A stretch of 64,000 nucleotides of DNA from Actinopolymorpha rutila (GTDB lineage Bacteria; Actinomycetota; Actinomycetes; Propionibacteriales; Actinopolymorphaceae): contig NZ_JACBZH010000001.1 of NCBI RefSeq assembly GCF_013407855.1, forward strand, positions 682,001 through 746,000, given 5' to 3'. The notes under the pieces were generated by a model. The model did no database searches. It was given only the letters and a program-made list of their open reading frames with translations, and had not been told where the DNA came from. Each line of letters begins with the position of its first letter. The stretch's first letter is position 1. Position numbers and translations under genes: made by a program. Shown here piece after piece: positions 7,710 through 16,245 of the stretch.

Positions 7710-8375
7710 TCAGCCCCCGATGACGCCATCTGTCGGCTGCCACGTGCACACGCAGATCTTGTTGCCGTCCGGATCGGAGAGCGCGCCGTCGACCATCGTT
7801 CCACCGGCGGCCAGCGCCGCCTCGACCCGAGGCGCCACCTGGTCCGGGTCGACCCAGACGTCGATATGCCAGCGTTGCCGAGGCTCATCGATACCGGAGC
7901 GCTGGAACCAGATGAGCGGGAGTACCTGGTTCCGGTCGCCCACGTCGGCAAAGCCGTCGCCGTGGACGTACTCCCGGTCAAGTACGGCCGCCCAGAACGG
8001 CGCGATCTTCTCGTGGTCCGGAGTGTCCAGGGCGAATTCGATGCACGAGATGCTCCGGGACTCCAGTTCGGCGCCGACGGCCGCGGCGATGTCGGAGATC
8101 CGGCGGGCAAGGCTCACATCGCGTTCGGTTACCCCATGGGCCTCGTAGCCGCTAGTTAGCCTGACGTCGACCCGGGAAGAGCGCAGATCAAGGTCCGCAT
8201 GATGGTTCATGTCCTCGGCAGCCTGCCCGATCTCATTGACGATCTTCAGGCTGGCACCGAAGCTCTCAGTCTTGATGCGCGTATGAAGCCTGAAGAGGCC
8301 GTAGTGGACAAGGAACGCCCAGCCGTCGAGGCGAGCATCGATGATCTGCTGGCCGGTCATCGCCCTGGTGCTCAT
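7710..8375 (-). CDS. Pterin-4a-carbinolamine dehydratase-like domain fused to a VOC domain
   Basis: A 221-residue two-domain protein. Residues 1-100 resemble 4a-hydroxytetrahydrobiopterin dehydratase, with DGWAFLVHYGLFRLHTRI, EDMNHHADLDLRSSRVDVRL and GVTERDVSLARRISDIA. The HH pair and the later T-x-x-D/L-A-R segment correspond to that fold. Residues 110-221 form a VOC/glyoxalase-like domain ending in GALSDPDGNKICVCTW. The ATG at 8375 has GGAGAG upstream and matches the dehydratase N-terminus; a longer frame starts at 8474. This fusion is common in actinomycetes. Whether it still dehydrates pterin is uncertain, because the typical HHP is HHA here. Confidence 0.75.
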   Translation of the reverse strand: MSTRAMTGQQIIDARLDGWAFLVHYGLFRLHTRIKTESFGASLKIVNEIGQAAEDMNHHADLDLRSSRVDVRLTSGYEAHGVTERDVSLARRISDIAAAVGAELESRSISCIEFALDTPDHEKIAPFWAAVLDREYVHGDGFADVGDRNQVLPLIWFQRSGIDEPRQRWHIDVWVDPDQVAPRVEAALAAGGTMVDGALSDPDGNKICVCTWQPTDGVIGG

Positions 8376-8430
8376 CGCTCCACTCTCCAACCCGCTCTTC
8401 ACCGCACGAGGTGACCTCGACTCTGGCGGC

Positions 8431-8547
8431 ATGGTAGAGCCAACTCCGGACGTTTCACGTGGTGGTCGAGACAACGCGCTGTGGACCCCACCGGAGATGG
8501 ACCCGGAGGACGCGTACTTCCCCGAGCCGTTGCCCAGCCGGGATTAG
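8431..8547 (+). CDS. Possible small ORF or gene fragment (38 aa)
   Basis: An ATG at 8431 opens a short frame ending WTPPEMDPEDAYFPEPLPSRD before TAG. The composition is acidic and proline-rich rather than Arg-rich, unlike a random GC-rich frame. No ribosome binding site or family is recognised. It may be the end of a broken gene. The rest of the 8376-8800 gap shows nothing else. Confidence 0.2.
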   Translation: MVEPTPDVSRGGRDNALWTPPEMDPEDAYFPEPLPSRD

Positions 8548-8800
8548 TGCTTGGATAGCTGAGAGCCCCGCGCCAGGTCCGAGGTGTCGCTGCACTTCGG
8601 AACGGTGCGGGGCTCCTGCTTGCTAGTTGGTGAAGCCTCCGGCGGGAAGCTCACGGGGCATGGCGTACGTGTTCGTGTCGGGCGTCCGGTCATCGAACGC
8701 GAGCGTGTTGATAACGCGGCGATGCGCTCCAACGTGATCTTGCCCTGCACGTCTTGTCTGATTGGGAAAGTCTGGGTCACTGTAGCCCCGAGGAGTTTCG

Positions 8801-9235
8801 ATGTCCCCAGCCCCGCTCCACTCTGTCAGCGTCGCGGCCGCCGTCCTCGACCCACAAGGACGGGTCCTGGCCATCCGGCGCCGCGACAACAGTCACTGGG
8901 AGCCACCCGGCGGCGTCCTCGAGCTCGGCGAGTCCATCCACGACGGCCTCCGTCGCGAGGTCGAAGAGGAGACCGGCCTCCGCGTCGAACCCGATGCGCT
9001 TACCGGTGTCTACAAGAACATGAACCGCGGAATCATCGCCCTCGTCTTCCGCTGCCACCTCACAGGCGGAACCGAGCAGACCAGCATCGAGACCGACCGC
9101 GTCACCTGGCTCACCCCGGACCAGGTCCGCGACCGCATGAGCGAGGCCTACGCCATCCGCCTCCTCGACGCCCTCCCCACAGACGAGCCCCGGCCAGCGA
9201 TCCGCAGCCACGATGGAGAACACCTCACGCCATGA
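8801..9235 (+). CDS. NUDIX hydrolase
   Basis: A 144-residue NUDIX protein hydrolysing a nucleoside diphosphate-linked substrate. The full NUDIX box is present at about residues 38-60, starting GGVLELGESIHDGL and continuing RREVEEETGL, so the metal-binding glutamates are intact. The N-terminal strand SVAAAVLDPQGRVLAIRRR and the C-terminal WLTPDQVRDRM region are typical. The ATG at 8801 follows AGGAG at 8791-8795 with ideal spacing. It stands alone between genes on the other strand inside the accessory region. The substrate cannot be told from the sequence. Confidence 0.88.
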   Translation: MSPAPLHSVSVAAAVLDPQGRVLAIRRRDNSHWEPPGGVLELGESIHDGLRREVEEETGLRVEPDALTGVYKNMNRGIIALVFRCHLTGGTEQTSIETDRVTWLTPDQVRDRMSEAYAIRLLDALPTDEPRPAIRSHDGEHLTP

Positions 9236-9270
9236 CGGAGGGCGTTACGTCACATCCGTTCGGGCTTGCA

Positions 9271-10235
9271 CTACTCCTGAGCGATCGAGGGAGTGCGCGG
9301 GATGGATCCGACCACTCGAGCAAGTTGCTCCGCGGCCAGGGGCTCGTCGACGGCGAGACTCCATTGCCATGCGTCGTCGGACCACTCGTGGCGGTGTCGA
9401 CCCGCAGTGCGCTCACGCCACCAGGCCGGCTCGCTACTGGCAACTGGCCACCTCGCTAACGACGGATACCCGGGCACCTCGAGATGGACGCTGAACGCAC
9501 CGGTCTGCGGATCACCGTGATTCGCGCTGTAACCCACACCGGTCGGCCACCAGCGCGGAACTGGCAGCTGCTGCTCCGCCAGCCACTCCTCGGACCGTCG
9601 CAGGGCGGCCAGCTCGTCCTCATGGTCCTCCTCCACCGGGCCGTCCCAGGTGAAGAGCGCAGGATCCAGGTCCACATCCGGGTGGAACTCGACGGCTGTG
9701 ACATGGGCCCCAAGCTCGGGCACCTGCATCCGCAGCACTGCGCCGGTGGCATCGTCCACGGCGACCCTCAGCAGGTGCGGCTTGCGGGTGGTTTCGGGCG
9801 ACGCTGCCAGCCTGAACTCCCAGCAGGGGCGACCCGCTACCTCGACGGGGACGGGCGGGCCCTGGGGGACGGAGAAGTCGTCGCCACGGGTGAATCGCTC
9901 CACCGATCGTCATCGTTTCCCAGCAGCGTCGCCGGATGACCCCCGAAGTCCGCGAAACCCATCGTGGGGCGATGAAGCCGCAGCATCCCCCCACCAGGCC
10001 GGCGCAGGTATGTCCACTCGGAATCCTGAACGTGGCGCACACCCGCCTGGTCCTCGACCCGCCACGAACGCGGAGCCGCGTACCAAAACTGACAGCTTCC
10101 CTCCTCGGCCTGTCCATCGCCATCCGGCTCGGCAGGTTCTCGATACTCGACGACGCCGCCTGCCGTGCGCACACCGAAAGCAGCAATCCGACCCAGTGCC
10201 TGCGCCCACGACGGCGGCTCACGATCCATGGCCAC
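9271..10235 (-). pseudogene. Hypothetical protein split by a frameshift
   Basis: Two overlapping minus-strand frames look like one gene. The upstream frame (from 10235) encodes a 5' portion with SWAQALGRIAAFGVRTAGGV, CQFWYAAPRSWRVEDQAGV and GFADFGGHPATLLG. The downstream frame, open from about 9903 to 9271, continues with DDFSVPQGPPVPVEVAGRP, LLRVAVDDATGAVLRMQVPE and a Trp-rich end. The switch falls near 9895-9905. Combined length is about 320 residues. Parts resemble uncharacterised actinomycete proteins with a LolA-like sensing region, but I do not assign a function. Either it is a pseudogene, or the assembly has a single-base error; two genes overlapping by 67 bp is less likely. Confidence 0.55.
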
Positions 10236-10281
10236 AGGTTAGGGGCCTCGGTCGAAGCCACAAGGCCGGTCGCGGTCTGAT

Positions 10282-10307
10282 GTCGCACATCATTCGACCG
10301 AGCACAC
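10282..10307 (+). repeat. Extra terminus-like half-unit outside the kinase cassette
   Basis: GTCGCACATCATTCGACCGA and the following GCACA match the outer half of the right terminal repeat at 11492-11517 in the same orientation. It sits 15 bp outside the left terminal repeat, so a right-end-like unit abuts a left end. It may be the relic of a second element. Confidence 0.5.
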
Positions 10308-10321
10308 GGGCCCAGCGTTCT

Positions 10322-10371
10322 TGTGATCCGACACCTGATCTGCGTCACATGTCCGCCAGCTGATGTGCGAC
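10322..10371 (+). repeat. Left 50-bp terminal inverted repeat
   Basis: Begins TGTGATCCGACACCTGATCT and ends CCAGCTGATGTGCGAC. Aligned without gaps to the reverse complement of 11468-11517 it has 37 of 50 identities. Each end is itself two roughly 25-bp related units, seen from the repeated TGAT-TGCG core. Confidence 0.65.
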
Positions 10372-10511
10372 GGCCCAGAAGCCTGCCGATCAGAAGCCAG
10401 CGGCGGCGGGCGACGGAGGTGTGGCAAAGCCGCCGACGGCGCCAGCGCACTGAACCGCGTTCGGCCACAGCCTTTGCGGGCCGTCGCTGTAGGTATGGGA
10501 GCATCGGCGAC

Positions 10512-11450
10512 GTGACCGACCGGACGATCGAGCTGCAGGACGTGGTGCGCCGCAAGGCTGCGCACCTCGGCCGTCGCGGGGAGGAGTGGCTCGCGGGACT
10601 CCCCGCCCTCGTCGACGATCTCGCCGACAGGTGGTCGATCACGGTCGGCCCGCCGCTGTCCGGTGGCACTGCGTCGTACGTCGCCCGGGCCCGCACGGCG
10701 GACGGTCAGGACGCCGTTCTCAAGATCGCGATCCCCGAATACGACATGAGCGGGCAGGTCCGTACCCTTGCCGACGCGGACGGTAACGGGTATGTCCGAC
10801 TGCTCGCCCACGACGTCGACCGGCACGCGATGCTGATGGAGGCACTCGACCAGCCGTTGGGAGATGTCGACGTCTCTCCCGAGGACAAGATCGCGACCCT
10901 GTGCGCGACCCTTCGCCAGGCCTGGCAGGTGCCCCGACCAATTGAAGTGACCATGGACCCGGCGCAGGAGAAGGCTCGGGGTCTGGCCGAACTCGTCGGC
11001 ACCCTGTGGGAGCGGCTCGGCCACCCGTGCTCTGAACGCGTCGTGAAGCGGGCCCTGACCTACGCCGAGCGGCGGGCGGGCGCGTTCGACCTCGACCGGT
11101 GTGTCGTGGCGCACGGCGATCCGCATCCCGCCAACACTCTGCGGGTGCTCACACCGAGGCCAGGTGCGGAGTCCGGCTTCGTCTTCGTGGACCCTGACGG
11201 TTTCCTCGCGGATCCGACGTACGACCTCGGTGTCGTCCTGCGCGACTGGTGCCCGCAACTCCTCGCCGGTGACGCACCCGCCCTGGCGCGCCGCTACTGC
11301 GCGCTGCTGGCGGGCCACACCGGTCTCGACGAGACGGCCATCTGGGAATGGGGATTCCTCGAACGGGTGTCGACCGGGCTGTACGCGCTCAGCTTCGGTG
11401 CCGACGAGATGGCGCGGCCCTACCTCGAAACCGCTGAACTGCTCGTGTGA
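10512..11450 (+). CDS. Aminoglycoside phosphotransferase, streptomycin 6-kinase-like
   Basis: A 312-residue protein-kinase-fold phosphotransferase related to streptomycin 6-kinase (APH(6)) and hydroxyurea kinases. The nucleotide-binding half shows PPLSGGTASYVARA and DAVLKIAIPEYDM. The catalytic loop is CVVAHGDPHPANTLRV (Brenner motif HGDxxxxN) and the metal-binding segment is FVFVDPDGFLADPTYDLGV. I use the GTG at 10512, where similarity to the family begins; the frame is open upstream to 10323 but that part is repeat DNA. There is no strong ribosome binding site. It sits alone inside inverted terminal repeats, which suggests it moved as a passenger gene. Resistance activity is not proven. Confidence 0.78.
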   Translation: MTDRTIELQDVVRRKAAHLGRRGEEWLAGLPALVDDLADRWSITVGPPLSGGTASYVARARTADGQDAVLKIAIPEYDMSGQVRTLADADGNGYVRLLAHDVDRHAMLMEALDQPLGDVDVSPEDKIATLCATLRQAWQVPRPIEVTMDPAQEKARGLAELVGTLWERLGHPCSERVVKRALTYAERRAGAFDLDRCVVAHGDPHPANTLRVLTPRPGAESGFVFVDPDGFLADPTYDLGVVLRDWCPQLLAGDAPALARRYCALLAGHTGLDETAIWEWGFLERVSTGLYALSFGADEMARPYLETAELLV

Positions 11451-11467
11451 CCCGCGAAGACACCGGT

Positions 11468-11517
11468 GACGCATATCAACTGACGGACGCGTGTCGCACA
11501 TCAACCGACGGAGCACA
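11468..11517 (-). repeat. Right 50-bp terminal inverted repeat
   Basis: On the minus strand it begins TGTGCTCCGTCGGTTGATGT and ends TCAGTTGATATGCGTC. It pairs with 10322-10371 at 37 of 50 positions. It starts 17 bp after the kinase stop codon. Confidence 0.65.
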
Positions 11518-11592
11518 TGTCTTCAGCACGGGCTCTGCCGTATTGCGCTTTCGCGTATCAAGGCGCCGCTGACGCGGCGCAGCCGTCCGGCC

Positions 11593-11608
11593 GCCCTGCG
11601 GGCGGCGC
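11593..11608 (+). repeat. 16-bp direct repeat bracketing the IS110/IS256 pile, left copy
   Basis: GCCCTGCGGGCGGCGC occurs here and again at 14493-14508 in the same orientation. It overlaps the perfect hairpin GCCGCCCTGCGGGCGGC. A second hairpin, GCGCCGCTGACGCGGCGC, lies just upstream. The 11518-11844 stretch holds no gene but several such hairpins. Confidence 0.45.
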
Positions 11609-11844
11609 TCGTTGGTGGACCCTATGTAGGCGGGCCGAAGGTCCGCGCCTTCTGGTTCTGGCGTGGTACGGCCCGCGGCGCGTGCCGCTGGACGGCCAGC
11701 GTCAGTATTGCCGGCCACGCCTGGCCGAGGGCGGTTGACTGGCGTTAGGGACTTGCCCCGATGTGGCTGTCGAGGGCCTTCAACGAGCTGCCGGCGTCGT
11801 CCTCGATACCGGTGGGCTACGGCGTCGTTGGAGGTGTGGCTTCT

Positions 11845-13091
11845 ATGCAGGCTGGTTGGGACTGGGCGAGATCGACGCACAGCGTGGCGGTCACCGATGA
11901 GCGGGGGCGGTTGGTGGCGAGCTGGCGGCTGGCGCACGGGGAGGAGGAACTCGCCGCGACGTTGCGGCGGTTGGCGGGGCTGTGCCCGCCGGCGGACCTG
12001 GCGGTGGGGATCGAGGCTCGTACGGGGCTGGTCGTGGAGCGGCTTCTTGCCGCCGGTCATCCGGTGGTGGCCGTGCACCCGAACGCCTTCCACGCGGCCC
12101 GGCCGCGGTGGGGTGCGTCGGGAGCCAAGAGTGATGCAGGCGATGCATCAAGCTGGCGGAGTTCGTTCGTACCGAACTCGACGCAGAGCAGGCGACCGTC
12201 CGGCGCCTGGTGCCGACAACGCCGGCGACGGTCCAGCTGCGCACCTTGTGCCGCACCCGGGGTGATGTCCATACCGCCCGGGTGAGCGCGGCCAGCCAGT
12301 TGGACGCACTGTTGTCGGCTCATTGGCCGGGCCCACTCGGCATGTTCGACCGGCTGGACAGCCCGATCGGGTTGGCGTTCTTGGCCCGCTATCCCACTCC
12401 GGTCTCCGCGTCCCGGCTGACAGCTGCACGGCTGGGCGCGTTCTTGCGGCGGAACTCCTACTCGGGCAAGAAGCCACCAGAGGAGCTGCTGGCCCGGCTG
12501 GGTCAGGCGCCGAAGCCGACCGGTTGCTTGGACGAGTCGACTCTGACTGGCCTGGTCAACGCTCACGTGAACCAGCTGCGGGCACTCCTGGCCATCTTGA
12601 AGGAGCTGAACCACACGATCGCTGTGGCGGTTGAGGCCCACCCCTACGCGGGCCTGTTCGCGCCGATGCCGCGGATCGGCGGTCTCAACCTTGCCCAGGT
12701 CGTGGGCGAGGTCGGCCCGATCCTGGAACGCGCCGAGAACGCTGCCCAGGTCGCCGCGGAGGTTGGGGTCGCGCCGGTCACCCACGAGTCGGGCACGCGG
12801 CGCAGTGTCGTGTTCCGGATGGCGGTCAATCACCATGCCCGGCAGGCCATGACGGTGTTCGCCGACAACAGCCGCCACGCCGACGAATGGGCCGCCGGCC
12901 TCTACGCCGACGCCCGGGCCCGCGGCAAGCGCCACCCGCACGCGATCCGGATCCTCGCCAGAGCCTGGATCCGGGTGATGTGGCAATGCTGGAAGACCAA
13001 CACCGCCTACGACCCGAGCAGACCACGCCAGCAGAAGTGGCGTCCAGCAGAGTGGTGTACCGCAGGCGCCTTGTTGATGGGCGTGTCGTAG
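11845..13091 (+). pseudogene. IS110-family transposase, frameshifted and cut at its 3' end
   Basis: The N-terminal DEDD domain begins MQAGWDWARSTHSVAVTDE and runs to GASGAKSDAGDA, a classic IS110 motif. The frame then shifts near 12147. The continuation KLAEFVRTELDAEQATVRRL lies in another frame and joins the transposase_20 part with LLARLGQAPKPTGCLDES, VGEVGPILERAENAAQVAAE and GVAPVTHESGTRR. Two frames are therefore needed for one protein. The gene ends at 13091 inside the terminal repeat of the adjoining IS256-family element, so its natural end has been displaced. It is inactive unless programmed frameshifting restores it, for which I see no classic slippery site. Confidence 0.82.
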
Positions 13092-14433
13092 ACGCGTAAG
13101 GGCGGTCATCGCGTGATCCTTCGAACTGAGTTCCCGCTCAAGCTCAAGGAGACCTACGCGATGACCGCCAAGCCCAGTATGACCCCTGACCGGTTCCTGC
13201 ACGAACAGCTGGCTGCTGCGTCGCCGGACCTGCTGCGCGACCTGCTGTCGACGTTCATCGACGCCCTGATGGGTGCCGAAGTCGACGCGGTCTGCGGCGC
13301 CCCCTACGGTCAGCCCAGCCCGGACCGCACCAACTCCCGTAACGGCTACCGTCACCGCGACTTCGACACCCGTACCGGCACGATCGATGTCGCGATCCCC
13401 AAGCTCCGCTCCGGTTCGTACTTCCCGGACTGGCTGCTGGAACGGCGACGCCGGGCCGAACGGGCCCTGACGTCGGTGGTGGCCACCTGCTACCTGCTCG
13501 GGGTATCGACGCGGCGGATGGAGAAACTCGTCGAACAACTCGGCATCACCCGCCTGTCCAAGTCACAAGTGAGCGTGATGGCGGCGGAGCTGGACGAGCA
13601 GGTCGAGGCGTTCCGCACCCGCCCCCTCGATCAAGGTCCGTACACGTTCGTCGCGATGGACGCCCTGGTGCTGAAGGTCAGAGAGGGCGGCCGGGTCGTC
13701 GGGGTGCACGCACTCGTCGCGACCGGTGTCAACGCCGACGGACACCGAGAGATCCTCGGCATCGACGTCACCTCCGCCGAAGACGGCGCCGGCTGGCTGG
13801 GATTCCTGCGCGGCCTGGTCGCCCGCGGCCTGTCCGGCGTGGGCCTGGTGACCTCTGACGCCCACGCAGGTCTGGTCGCAGCGATCGGCGCCACACTCCC
13901 GGGCGCGGGCTGGCAACGGTGCCGCACCCACTACGCCGCCAACCTCATGGCCGTGACCCCGAAGGCGTCCTGGCCGTGGGTGCGGACGCTGCTGCACTCG
14001 GTCTATGACCAGCCCGACACCGCCGCGGTCCACGACCAGTTCAACCGCGTCCTGGACGCCCTGGCCGACAAGCTACCCAAGGTCGCCGACCACCTCGAGG
14101 CCGCCCGGACCGACGTGCTGGCGTTCACCGGCTTCCCCAAGCAGCTATGGCGACAGATCTGGTCCAACAACCCCCAAGAACGCCTCAACCGCGAGATCCG
14201 CCGCCGCACCGACGTCGTCGGGATCTTCCCCGACCGCAACTCCCTCATCCGCCTCGTCGGAGCCGTCCTCGCCGAACAACACGACGAATGGATCGAAGGC
14301 CGCCGCTACCTCGGCCTGGACCTCCTCGCCAAAGCCCGCGCCACCGAGACCGAGGAGGTGACCGACACCGACCTCAAGGCGCTCAGCGCCTAACCACCAA
14401 GAGGATCACGCGACACGACCGCTACACCACGCC
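13080..14433 (+). mobile_element. IS256-family insertion sequence
   Basis: The element carries one intact Mutator-type transposase gene. Its ends share TCGCGTGATCC: the left inner end is GGCGGTCATCGCGTGATCCT at 13101-13120, and the right end on the minus strand reads GGCGTGGTGTAGCGG then TCGTGTCGCGTGATCCTC. A GGCGTGTCGTAG match at 13080 suggests the outer left edge, with an insertion between the two parts. No clean 8-9-bp target duplication is visible, so the exact borders are approximate. Confidence 0.7.
13161..14393 (+). CDS. IS256-family (Mutator) transposase
   Basis: A 410-residue DDE transposase. The N-terminal part includes MGAEVDAVCGAPYGQPS, TNSRNGYRHRDFDTRTGTI and IPKLRSGSYFPDWLLERR, all characteristic of the family. 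The catalytic acids lie in YTFVAMDALVLKVRE, LVTSDAHAGLVAAIG and NNPQERLNREIRRRTDVVG. The C-terminus EQHDEWIEGRRYLGLDLL is also typical. The ATG at 13161 follows AAGGAG; a longer in-frame start at 13113 lies in the terminal repeat. The gene is intact, so this is the one element in the window that could still be active. Confidence 0.93.
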   Translation: MTAKPSMTPDRFLHEQLAAASPDLLRDLLSTFIDALMGAEVDAVCGAPYGQPSPDRTNSRNGYRHRDFDTRTGTIDVAIPKLRSGSYFPDWLLERRRRAERALTSVVATCYLLGVSTRRMEKLVEQLGITRLSKSQVSVMAAELDEQVEAFRTRPLDQGPYTFVAMDALVLKVREGGRVVGVHALVATGVNADGHREILGIDVTSAEDGAGWLGFLRGLVARGLSGVGLVTSDAHAGLVAAIGATLPGAGWQRCRTHYAANLMAVTPKASWPWVRTLLHSVYDQPDTAAVHDQFNRVLDALADKLPKVADHLEAARTDVLAFTGFPKQLWRQIWSNNPQERLNREIRRRTDVVGIFPDRNSLIRLVGAVLAEQHDEWIEGRRYLGLDLLAKARATETEEVTDTDLKALSA

Positions 14434-14492
14434 AATGGACTTGACCCCAGCAGACACCAGCCGCATAAGCACCGGAACCGCCGCTCGGCCAC

Positions 14493-14508
14493 GCCCTGCG
14501 GGCGGCGC
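14493..14508 (+). repeat. 16-bp direct repeat, right copy
   Basis: GCCCTGCGGGCGGCGC repeats the sequence at 11593-11608. It is followed by the hairpin GGCGCCAAGGCGCC and then by a partial copy of dispersed repeat B at 14512-14533. The rest of 14434-14761 shows no gene. Confidence 0.45.
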
Positions 14509-14761
14509 CAAGGCGCCGTCCTCGGGCTCGCCGAGTCGGCTAGCTACTCACCCACGGAAGGTCTGTCACCACAAGCTCCTCAGCGAACCGGCACGTGCTC
14601 AGACTCGCGATCACAGCAGAAGCCGAAACCGCTGTGCCGCGGGCATTCGATGTCGACCGCGGCCGGGCAGTGGTACAGGTCCGGACACCCGCAATCCTGG
14701 CCGCTGCTGCGGCTCAGGACGGCCCCCGCGCCTTATATCGGTAGTCATAATTCGCGCATGT

Positions 14762-15157
14762 TCATCGGTCGCGGTCCGGGATCAGCTCAGCCAGCGCTGC
14801 TCGCGAGGCAGGCGCCGGGAAAGGGTCGGCAAAGTACTGGGTCTCGTGCGTGACAAGATCGCCGGTGAGTTCCATGACGCTGACCGAGTAGGTGGGCACG
14901 CCTTCATAGGTGATCACGCACTCGCTCACCCACAGGTCGCCGCCGCCGCGGATCCGCAGGACAGTGAAGTGTCGTTCAGCCGGGTGCCCGCCGCGCTGCG
15001 CCTGGATCTTTGCCCGTCCCCTGAAGCGCTCCCCGGACTGCGGGTAGTCCAGGATCGCATCTTCGGCGTAGATCGCGTGCTCAGTATCGATGTCCCCGCG
15101 TTCAGAAGCCGTCCAGTGCTGCTCCAGCCGGGCCCGGGCCCTGGCGTCACGATCCAT
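14762..15157 (-). CDS. SnoaL/NTF2-like domain protein
   Basis: A 131-residue cone-shaped alpha+beta protein of the SnoaL-like/NTF2 superfamily. The start region ARARLEQHWTASERGDIDTE, the strand YAEDAILDYPQSGERFRGRA and the core FTVLRIRGGGDLWVSECVITY are typical, as is VMELTGDLVTHETQYFADPF near the end. Such proteins are nuclear-transport-like ester, ketone or polyketide isomerases, or simply binding domains. The ATG at 15157 has AGGTG about 10 bases upstream; a GTG at 15169 is an alternative. It is isolated between IS-derived DNA and a gene-free stretch, so context gives no function. Confidence 0.75.
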   Translation of the reverse strand: MDRDARARARLEQHWTASERGDIDTEHAIYAEDAILDYPQSGERFRGRAKIQAQRGGHPAERHFTVLRIRGGGDLWVSECVITYEGVPTYSVSVMELTGDLVTHETQYFADPFPAPASRAALAELIPDRDR

Positions 15158-15773
15158 GGCGCTGTTCACCTACACCAGGCTGGTTGGCCAGCACGACTTC
15201 GTAAACTTGGGTCACTGGTCAACATGGCGTCGCGACACTAACACCGCGCCAATCCAGCCAGTACCACCGACGAGAGGCAGCAGGGCCGTAGGGCCGCGAA
15301 GTCCACCTGCCATATAAGCAGTAGCGAGCTCACTGTCGCTCCAATCATGAAGATCAAGCTTGATCTGTCCCATTGCCCTTGCCTTCCTTACATGCCGCGC
15401 ACAGCCCGTAACCAGCCCAGCCGAGGCCCGCCGCCCCGTCGTCGTTGATGGCAGCGAGCTCCTGCGGTGAGGCCACCGGCACCCACTGTTTCCTCCCCGT
15501 TCCCTACGGGCCGAACACTGACTGAGGCTTGAGTGAGAGCCAGCCGGCAGGCCGCCGCCGGCGCGGTATTCGACGTGGCCGACCCCTGGCCTGGAAAGGT
15601 GAGGCTACTGGCGAGGGAGGGCGGGCCATCCACGGGCCATTAGCCAAGGCTTAGGTCCAGCCAGGCCACTCCAGGACGCTCGGCCCAGAGACGCGGACGT
15701 GATCTAAGCCCAGAGGCCGGAAGATGTATGTTTCTCAAGCTGATGTCCGAGCCGCTGGTCGTCGGAGGTTGAC

Positions 15774-15811
15774 TTAGGGAACTGACGCGCCGTCCTCGGA
15801 CTCACCGGGCG
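15774..15811 (+). repeat. Dispersed repeat B, copy 2
   Basis: Thirty-eight bases starting TTAGGGAACTGACGCGCC, matching 29088-29125 at 33 positions in the same orientation. Its inner part (GTCCTCGG then CTC and CCG) also matches 14512-14533. An upstream AGGTTGACTTAG is shared with 26907-26918. Confidence 0.6.
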
Positions 15812-15964
15812 ACACGACACTCACGGAGCCGTGGCTGAGTTGTCCGCCGGACCGACAGGCTTTACCCACCTCCCTCGGGTCGGGTCCCTAAGGCCGGGGG
15901 ACCACCTCGGGCCACACCGGGCAGGCCACCAACCCGCCCGAGCCGCGGAAGCTTACGGCCCCCC

Positions 15965-16010
15965 GGTCTCCGCGACCCGAGTCAGGCCACCGGCCAAACC
16001 CTGCCGCTCC
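15965..16010 (+). repeat. Dispersed repeat A, copy 2
   Basis: Forty-six bases beginning GGTCTCCGCGACCCGAGTC and ending CCCTGCCGCTCC, matching minus-strand 7613-7568 at 41 positions. One frame, GLRDPSQATGQTLPLL, corresponds to GLRDPMQDTEQTLPLL in the first copy, so substitutions partly preserve a reading frame. Confidence 0.7.
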
Positions 16011-16245
16011 TTGACTCTGGCCCCATGCCGGTCCGTTCGCTTTGCGCCGGGCTGATGCGAGCATGCGCGTTCCGGGCCTCCATGACCCAGGCGACGCCGA
16101 GCAGATCGCGGAGGCCTTGTAACCCACGCGCTGCCGTGGCCGACCTCTGGTCGACCCCGGCATGGTGAGCAGAGCGTGTCAGGGTTTCCGGCTACGCAGG
16201 TACTCATAGTTCACCTTGGACCCCGGCATGTCTGCAGGACCACGT

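Larger units (their letters stand above)
10322..11517. mobile_element. Putative non-autonomous transposon-like cassette carrying a kinase gene
   Basis: A 1.2-kb unit bounded by 50-bp imperfect inverted repeats that start TGTG and end CACA. Each end is built from two related units, a layout resembling the multiple terminal repeats of IS21-like elements. The only gene inside is the streptomycin 6-kinase-like gene at 10512-11450; no transposase is present. No clean target duplication is visible at the outer edges (TTCT left, TGTC right). An element with decayed ends is inferred from the repeats; an alternative is two independent transposon scars flanking the gene. Confidence 0.5.
15158..16245. 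other. Gene-free stretch of about 1.1 kb
   Basis: No frame here has the codon bias or family features of a gene on either strand. It holds one copy each of dispersed repeats A (15965-16010) and B (15774-15811). It looks like decayed accessory DNA between the SnoaL-like gene and the epimerase-like gene. Confidence 0.55.
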
